Assembly: GCF_010093595.1 (NCBI RefSeq)
Contig: NW_022985467.1
Coordinates: 249,069 to 313,068, forward strand
Direction: 5' to 3'
Source: Mytilinidion resinicola
Lineage: Eukaryota > Ascomycota > Dothideomycetes > Mytilinidiales > Mytilinidiaceae
DNA length: 64,000 nucleotides
In this document: positions 58,002 to 64,000 of the stretch, one piece after another
How positions within the stretch are numbered: the stretch's first letter is position 1
How the letters are laid out: every line of letters begins with the position of its first letter
The notes under the pieces: model-generated
What the model was told of the DNA's origin: nothing
What the model saw: only the letters and a program-made list of their open reading frames with translations
The model's database searches: none
Program-made: the position numbers and the translations under genes

Positions 58002-58867
58002 ATTGAATCGTCAGCCCAGTGTAATTTTGTAAATTCTTCCTAACTTTGGTCATGTCTCACCTATTGGTCACTTTACCAAGGTGGTGCTTGAGGCCAATGG
58101 CCTTTTACTGTACTCCCAAGGCCCACGACCTTACCCGCTCGCATTGAGTCTTCGATTGGCCGGATTGATGTCACATCTATCAAGTCTAGACTCCAAGCAT
58201 ATGCGTATAGCCAACGTGCGAATCAGCATCCAGCGCTGCATTCCCTAAGAACGACATTCGCCTAGCGCCTGTTGATGTGGGACAAGCTCACGAGATCTAG
58301 CGTCCGTTCTGGGTTCTCGACTGCCATGTTCCCGCCAGACCCCCCGCCCAACCCGCGGGGGTTGTTTCTTTCACACCGCGATTCCCTCTCTCTCTCCAAC
58401 CCCCAGCTTCTTCATCGACCGACACGCACGCTATTCCACAGACCACGTGCTACGATCCTTCTCGCCCAGCCTAGCCACCACATCAAGAACTAGAAACGTG
58501 GTGTGCGGCCTTTGTTATCGGCGGCCGTATCCCTCACCCCCGTTCCACCCCAGCCTCGCGCCAAGCCGCCTCCTCCGTCCCGAACCGCGCCCTCAAAAAA
58601 GAGAAAGCCACCACACATAGAAACGTACACGGCGGGCGCCCAACTGCCCTAGCCACGCTTCTGATGCGACTCCGCCACCGTCTCACGTCTCGTATTCAAG
58701 CGCCACTCTTCCCATATGCACCCGGTGATGCTCCGACCTCTGGCTGGACCCGGCGCCGGCCAGGATTGCCAGCCCCGCTGCGTTTTGGCCGCGAATGGCA
58801 AGGACATGGATGGCGAGAGGTGCCGCAAAGGCGGCGGAACGTGTTGGCAGACAGTCGGGCCCGCTGT
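58002..58867. other. Gene-free stretch
   Basis: No supported gene. A pyrimidine-rich and then GC-rich segment (58500-58860) leads into the dehydrogenase fragment and may be its decayed continuation. Confidence 0.35.
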
Positions 58868-59090
58868 TTAGTGGGCTGTCTTGTCCTGCGACTGCGAACG
58901 CGCGAGGGTGCAGGGCGCGCCGCGGATGCGCGGGAGGGAGAGCGTGGGCGGGCTGGGGAGGGCTTTGGAGAGGCGGGCGGCGTTCGAGCCGAAGGTAAAG
59001 ACTGAGGCGGCGGCAAGCTGCTCGAGCGAGGCGATGCGGAAGCCAACGCCTGATGTGCCGCCGGAGATGGGGATGAGCTTGTTGGTAAGC
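58868..59090 (-). pseudogene. Short-chain dehydrogenase/reductase N-terminal fragment
   Basis: The minus strand reads LTNKLIPISGGTSGVGFRIA followed by SLEQLAAASVFTFGSNAARL, the N-terminal Rossmann fold of SDR enzymes (GGTSGVG corresponds to the TGxxxGxG NAD(P)-binding turn). It ends at a TAA (58868-58870) after about 75 codons. No catalytic YxxxK region follows. The remaining GC-rich sequence downstream has no consistent frame. It is a truncated or decayed gene. Confidence 0.6.
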
Positions 59091-59803
59091 TCGGAAGTGT
59101 GTTTAGGTTAGGACATTGGTATTGAGATGGTTATGATCCTCTCTAATAGGCGTAGGAGGCTTTGTGCAGAGGTGGTAGACGGGATAGGTTAGTGGAAATT
59201 GGGAGTATTGGGTTGATTTGGAGCCTTTGTGAGATCATTAAGATGGTAGATGTGTTGAAATCAAAGCTGGAATACTGCAAGCTTTTTATACGCCATACTC
59301 ATTGGTGCAACGTCGATATATCCGCTATATTGGGCTCTAGGCTTTGACAAGGGGCAGCGGGCGGGCCACTCGTGCATTAGTGGTGCCGCTTCACCGCCAC
59401 TATGTCTTGTTTGGGAAGTAAGTCATGTGATTCTAGAGCTTCGCGACTTGGGTAATTATCCTTGAAGGAGAACTTGATAACACTAAGGTCCATCCCTGAG
59501 TGGCGAGAAACCCCGCGTGGCGAGGAAATCAATAGATACATTGACTTCAAGCAACTCAGTCTCTATGCACACATTAATATTTCCCACAGTTCTATATAAG
59601 TGGTTTGCTGTGGCCACTCCTAAACACTCGGGACCCCTCCCACTAGAAAATTACGGTCGCATTGTCGCCTTTGCGCCTAATTTGCGGAGAGCATCCTTTC
59701 ATGGCGTAATAGAATTCCTTCATCACAGCACTACTATCAAGCTCTTATTACTTCTAATGCTTATAGAAGGGCCTTATCTGAGCCTCAGAGCCTCACTACT
59801 ATA
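59091..59803. other. Gene-free stretch
   Basis: About 700 bp, AT-rich towards the right, with only accidental frames. It is the immediate left flank of the pogo element. Confidence 0.35.
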
Positions 59804-61975
59804 GAAGTGGCGACCGGCTCGTGCACGCTACCACCTCGTGCACGGTTTCCCCGTGCATGCATCACGAACTTCAAAAACATATACATTCACTCATATTACT
59901 CAGAACCTCATAGAAATCAAGGCGGAGACTAAACCGAAGACGCTCTTTCATTCTATCATAATCACAGAGTCATCGTACCTCTTAGGCGTATTCCGGATAC
60001 GCTGAGGCCGGCCAGAGGTTGATTTCACTACCCCCTCCTCTACCTCATGATTCTGCTGGCCTGTAGGCTCCTCAGGAATAGTGAATACAACCTGGCGAGC
60101 CTTCTGCCTCTGCTGTATTACCTTCCTCTCATCTTTAAGCTGCTTCTCTGCATCACGTGCCTCACGTGCTTCCTGTGCCTTGCGCTTCTTGAGATCCTCA
60201 GCATCCTTCTGTTCTCTCTGCTTAGCAGCTTTAGCAGAGCGATTGAACTCAGCTATTCTTTCCTTCTCTTCCTTAGCAAGTTGCTTCTGTACCTTCTCCT
60301 CAGCCTTTAAAGCTGTATCACGAGCCTTGGCATCCTCTTTCTCTTGGTATAGCTCTCGAGCCTGCCGCACCTTATTGGGTGAATAGACTGCCGCTTTTCT
60401 ATTATTATCTTCAGCCAGAATCTAAAAGAGGTTCTTCTGCCGCTTCCTCTTCTTCTGCTCTATCTTGAATGCTTCTTGGTAGCCTCGAATTTGACTTTAA
60501 AGAAGTATATTAGTTGCCATCAGTTGGTGAATATCTTTGGTCAAAGCTTGTACTTCTTTTTGGAGGCTGGACTGTATAGCAACTTCTACCACCTGTTTTA
60601 GGCGTGTTTCTATTCGCTTCCAGTCACCAGCCGTAAGAGCCGACCCAGTAGAGTTGCTTAATAATGGCCTTTCTTCATCTTTATCCTCTTCCTTCTCTTT
60701 CTTGGCATTAAATTGATCTAATATAACCTCCGGGTTCCATGGGTGAATACCCGTCTTTCTCTATCTACTAGCTATATTAGAAGGAGTCATAGCCTTCTTC
60801 CATGCCACCCAAAAGGTCCTGAAGAAGTCTCTCTTTGTGAAGCGGGAGAATCCTTCACTATTCATCATAAACCGGTTCAATTCATTGGAATAGTAAATGG
60901 CCAAGGGGGCGAAGAGAGAGACGTCTAATGGCTGCAGGCGGTGTATTAAATGAGGCGGGTATACAGCCAGGAGAATCCTGTTGCTGATGCAGTAGTCAAT
61001 AAACTTCATATTCACATAAGAGCCGTGGTCATTAATAAGTAACATCCTCTACTCCTTGTTGGCTTTGGCCTTTGTCTCTCAATCAAAGATCTTCAACCAA
61101 GCAAGGCCTAGGTTGTTGTTGGTCCATCCGGTTGGTGTTGATGTGAAGAAGCAGGCATATTCGTCCGGATCAAAATCCTTAAGCCATGTATCCTGTACAT
61201 TGTTTGTTCCAGCTTGATAGATAAGTGTCGGAGGAAGTGCCGTATTGTCTGCACAGATGGCTGCCACCACAGTAATCCACTCTCTATTGCCATCTTGTAT
61301 GACATGGCGCATCCTTCCTAACTTGTAGGCAAGCTTGCTGAAGATTCTCTTCTTCTTAACCAATTTTCCAATAAGAAATCCTTTCTCATCTATATTATAT
61401 ATATTTCCTAGCTGGATGTTATATTAATCTCTTTTGCGACCAAGAAGCTTAAAGTAGAGGCTGTAGTAGAGGGCAGAATCAGCCCTTTTCCGTTCCTTAT
61501 CAATAGGAAGAAGGTAGGCTGATTTGAGGTGTTTGGAATTCGAATGGACCCAGCGTGAAACCCAGTGGATTCCTGGCATTCTCCCAGCCAAATCCTGGGC
61601 GAGATTTCGTATCATTTGATGCGTAGGAGGCAAGCCTCTTTCGGAGAGGTTGTTGATGTATTTGATGAGAGCCTTAGTCTTGCCAGGAGAGAGGAGCTTT
61701 TGAGAATTGTAGGCCTCAGCCTTTGACTTCGTGATTCCTCGGTACCTCCGTGAGAGCGTGGTTCTGTCAATCCCATGCTTCTTTGCGACCTCAGTATACA
61801 TCTTCTTCTCCATCAAATCTAGCTCCGCGAACGCAGCTTCCATTGCATCCATTTTCGAAGGAAATCTGTGTATTTTTGGTGGAGTTGTGCGGTGTTGAAG
61901 CTTGAGAGAAAAAGCGGTGAGGGGCCTCCGAGACCGTGCATGAGGTGGTAGCGTGCACGAGCCGGTCGCCACTTC
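59804..61975 (-). mobile_element. pogo/Fot1-type transposon, complete ends, 2,172 bp
   Basis: Terminal inverted repeats of 43 bp with one mismatch lie at 59804-59846 and 61933-61975, both reading inward GAAGTGGCGACCGGCTCGTG. TA flanks both ends (59802-59803 and 61976-61977), the target duplication of the Tc1/mariner superfamily. The interior holds a single dead transposase on the minus strand. Confidence 0.92.
59948..61852 (-). pseudogene. pogo/Fot1-type transposase with several stops
   Basis: Starts at 61852 (MDAMEAAFAELDLMEKKMYT). It has an N-terminal helix-turn-helix (EVAKKHGIDRTTLSRRYRG), a CENP-B-type DNA-binding region (RMPGIHWVSRWVHSNSKHLK), and DDE segments around YNIDEKGFLIG, LLINDHGSYV and LQPLDVSLFAPL. 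A coiled-coil K/E/A-rich tail ends at 59948. Stops occur at about 61424, 61078, 61045 and 60760. The one before RMLLIND stands where this family has Trp, so TGG-to-TAG fits RIP-like change. Not functional. Confidence 0.85.
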
Positions 61976-62301
61976 TAATGGGAAGTTGTTATTAGCCTTG
62001 TAGCTGCTATCGCACGCAAATTCGTTTAAAGTCGCCACGCCGATCGATACCTCCAACCGAAGCAATCTGCAATCCCGGCTATTGCGAAACAGCCTATATA
62101 ATCATTACTGTGTAAATTGCTTCCAGTGGCTGCTACCTGTGGCTGTGCGCAGTCTTGGCAAGCGGGCCGACTTCAGCCATGCAGCCTTGCGATCCAACTC
62201 AACCTTTGCCATGCCTCCCGTCAACCAACTCAACTCTCTGAAACACCTAAGAATTCGCCACCTCACAAGGTCAGGGCTGGTGCGGCTCGCAGGGTGGGAA
62301 A
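61976..62301. other. Short stretch between two transposons
   Basis: 325 bp. It contains CCTATATAATC (about 62090) followed by an ATG at 62211 (MPPVNQLNSLKHLRIRHLTR) whose frame runs into the Tc1-like element. This could be the 5' end of a host gene cut by the transposon; the evidence is weak. Confidence 0.3.
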
Positions 62302-62421
62302 GAAGTGGCACACCAAAACAATGCGAGATGCCGGATCCCCATCCGGAACCCCCGAATTATTCCCCTTTTTCATCACAACACAAGGAGAACAGCATCCTAC
62401 ACGTTCAATTCACCCATCATC

Positions 62422-63846
62422 ATGTCCAGCAAGTGTCCGGTCACACCCAGGAAGCGTCCACTCGAGCCTGAGAAGCACAACGAGACACCCACACGCAGTC
62501 ACATCAAGGCAGTAATAGCACTCAATGACTGGGCAGGTGTCCAGTCCAACAAGGCAGATGTATTCAGATTCTTTGGAGAATCACAGCGCAGTGGCTGGAG
62601 GCATCTATGCCAGCCTGATAGGACCATTTACAACCAAGAAGGGCCTGATCCAAGAGGCAGAAAGCCTATCCTAACACGGGAAGAACTTGAGAAAGATGGA
62701 GGAAGTTATTAACAGTATGGATGAGGCCAAATCAAAGGCCCTTACCTGGCAACAGCTCAGGCAGAAGGCAGGCATTGATAAGAAGATTCACTGGATCACC
62801 ATCCGACAATATATGCAATCCCTGGACTTCGCCAAATGCATTGCCTGCACTAAGACCTGGATGGCCCCCCATACCCGAACAGCGCGCATCGACTGGTGCA
62901 CAGAGATGCTGGCAAAGTGACACACCTGGGAGATGTGGAAGGATGTACGATGGAGCGATAAAGTCCATTTTGGACTGGGCCCCCAGAGGAAGCTTATAAT
63001 AATCCGGAGGAAAGGCACAAGATACTGCCCTGAATGTATTCAAGACCAAAAGGAGCCTCCCACTAAGCAGTACAGAGATGAGAAGCGCATTCATGCATGG
63101 GCTATGGTTGGATAGAACTATATCAGCCCATTAATATAGTATACAACCAACAACAAGAATAGGAAGATATTACAGAAGGTGTATATTGAGCAGATCCTGG
63201 AGTCATTTAACTCAGGTTGAAATTGATGTGAACTCTGATTTCTATGGGTGTCTAGCTCGTTGTTTATATACTAGGGGAAGGAGGGGGGCCAGCCCCGGGG
63301 GCATAACGTGGTATCTCTTCCTGATGCGTTACTTGATTCATCCTGTTTCCTGATACAGTACTGATACCGTGCTGCAGCACTGCTGTTGCACTACCTGTTA
63401 CTTCCTCCTGTATCAGTATGCTATCCTGATGCGTTACTGCATATGAGTTGCTGACCCTAGGTTGTAGTGCTGCAACCCGAGTATTTATCAAGCCTATGCT
63501 CCTTGACAAGACTGTCCCTCGGTTTGTCCTAGAGGAGGATGGGGATTCAGGGCATGGCATTCAATCAGTAAATAGCAAGGCTGCCAAGTGGAAGAGGGAG
63601 AATGGGCTGGATACCTTCTTCAATGCTGCCCATTCACCAGACCTCTCAATTATTAAGAATTGCTGGCAGCCACTTAAGCAGCACCTGGGAAAGGAGGACT
63701 ATTTTGACAAGAACATAATAATAAGCGATGCGGACAACCTCTGGGCACAGCATGTAACTAAGAGCTTTGTAAATAGCCGTGTGATGAGCTTTATACAGCG
63801 TTTTGATGACTGCCTAGATAAGAAGGGCAGGGGGACTGGGTGGTGA
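62422..63846 (+). pseudogene. Tc1-like transposase: frameshift, stops, nested MITE, altered catalytic Glu
   Basis: Starts MSSKCPVTPRKRPLEPEKHN at 62422 with an HTH region (KADVFRFFGESQRSGWRHL). A +1 frameshift near 62694 moves the frame (LTREELEK then MEEVINSMDEAKSKAL). Stops follow at 62918 (TGA) and 63113 (TAG). The DDE core shows WSDKVHFGL (first Asp), VLEEDGDSGHG (second Asp) and SIIKNCWQPLKQHL, where the catalytic Glu expected before NCWQP is Lys (a G-to-A change). A MITE at 63210-63482 interrupts it; removing the insert and one ATTTA would rejoin the frame. Clearly inactive. Confidence 0.88.
63210..63482. mobile_element. MITE, copy B (273 bp) nested in the Tc1-like transposase
   Basis: Starts ACTCAGGTTGAAATTGATGT and ends TTGTAGTGCTGCAACCCGAGT. 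It is flanked by ATTTA on both sides (63205-63209 and 63483-63487). The outer parts match copy A at 25102; the middle instead carries CTGATGCGTTACT and CTGATAC-type short repeats. The insertion point is inside a codon of the old transposase, so both boundaries are certain. Confidence 0.9.
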
Positions 63847-64000
63847 CCCCAAAACACCAATGAATTATGAAAAAAAGTCACATCTGCATACACTTGTGAT
63901 GCCTTGTAATCGAATGCAATTTGAACTGTGCCATTTGGGCTTGATTTGGCTGTGAAATCGTGTTTTGCGGCATTTCGCTTGTTTTTGGTGTGCCACTTTT

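Larger units (their letters stand above)
62302..63999 (+). mobile_element. Tc1-like transposon reaching the window end
   Basis: The left end AGTGGCACACCAAAACAATG (from about 62304) matches the right end read inward from about 63997 (AGTGGCACACCAAAAACAAG). Both continue with GCGA-ATGCC, so inverted repeats of about 30 bp with a few mismatches bound the element. The right target site lies at or beyond position 64000 and the left flank has no obvious TA, so the exact outer limits are uncertain. It contains a dead transposase and a nested MITE. Confidence 0.8.

Noticed and set aside
58664..59111. Overlapping GC-rich ORFs on both strands
   Set aside because: Composition artefacts; only the SDR-like minus frame at 58868-59090 resembles a protein.

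Overview
This window is eukaryotic and almost certainly comes from a filamentous ascomycete (Pezizomycotina, probably Dothideomycetes). Genes carry 45-75 bp GT-AG introns with CTAAC-like branch points. The gene content is typical of that group: a Zn2Cys6 regulator, an NB-ARC/TPR NLR, a PF17111-type HeLo-like protein, a roughly 3,100-residue DUF3638 protein, and pogo, Tc1 and piggyBac transposons with decay resembling repeat-induced point mutation (RIP; C-to-T and G-to-A stops). The class-level assignment is inference. One assembly gap (160 N) lies at 48111-48270.

Layout. 0-4.2 kb: transposon relics, then a divergent pair made of a broken HeLo-like effector gene (minus) and an apparently intact NLR (plus), both ending in or beginning with the same short G/N/Q-rich motif. 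5-12 kb: two members of an unnamed paralogous family flanking RAD14/XPA and an MFS transporter. 12.3-21.8 kb: one giant DUF3638/DUF6606 gene with a GC-AG intron. 22-29.7 kb: gene-poor repeats (promoter-like dispersed units, a 246-bp MITE, small tandem repeats). 29.7-34.5 kb: two more members of the unnamed family around a repeat-rich candidate membrane protein. 34.75-37.2 kb: a decayed satellite of about 15 units with a ~170-bp period. 37.3-44.9 kb: a large multi-membrane protein, a Zn2Cys6 regulator and, divergently, an MDR oxidoreductase. 45.4-48.9 kb: an F-box gene split by a piggyBac element at TTAA. 51-55.5 kb: housekeeping genes, seryl-tRNA synthetase (13 exons, the first coding exon being only the ATG) and the Rheb GTPase RHB1. 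56.7-59.1 kb: a broken DUF7730-like gene and a short-chain dehydrogenase fragment. 59.8-64 kb: a complete but dead pogo/Fot1 element, then a dead Tc1-like element with a second copy of the MITE inside it.

The observations most worth following are the NLR/effector pair with matched signalling motifs, the four-member family (two members closed by a single in-frame TAG), the ~170-bp satellite, the two-copy MITE with perfect 5-bp target duplications, and the piggyBac insertion with all three catalytic aspartates. Housekeeping genes are intact while many accessory genes near transposons carry isolated nonsense changes. All reading was by eye; no database search or alignment program was run.
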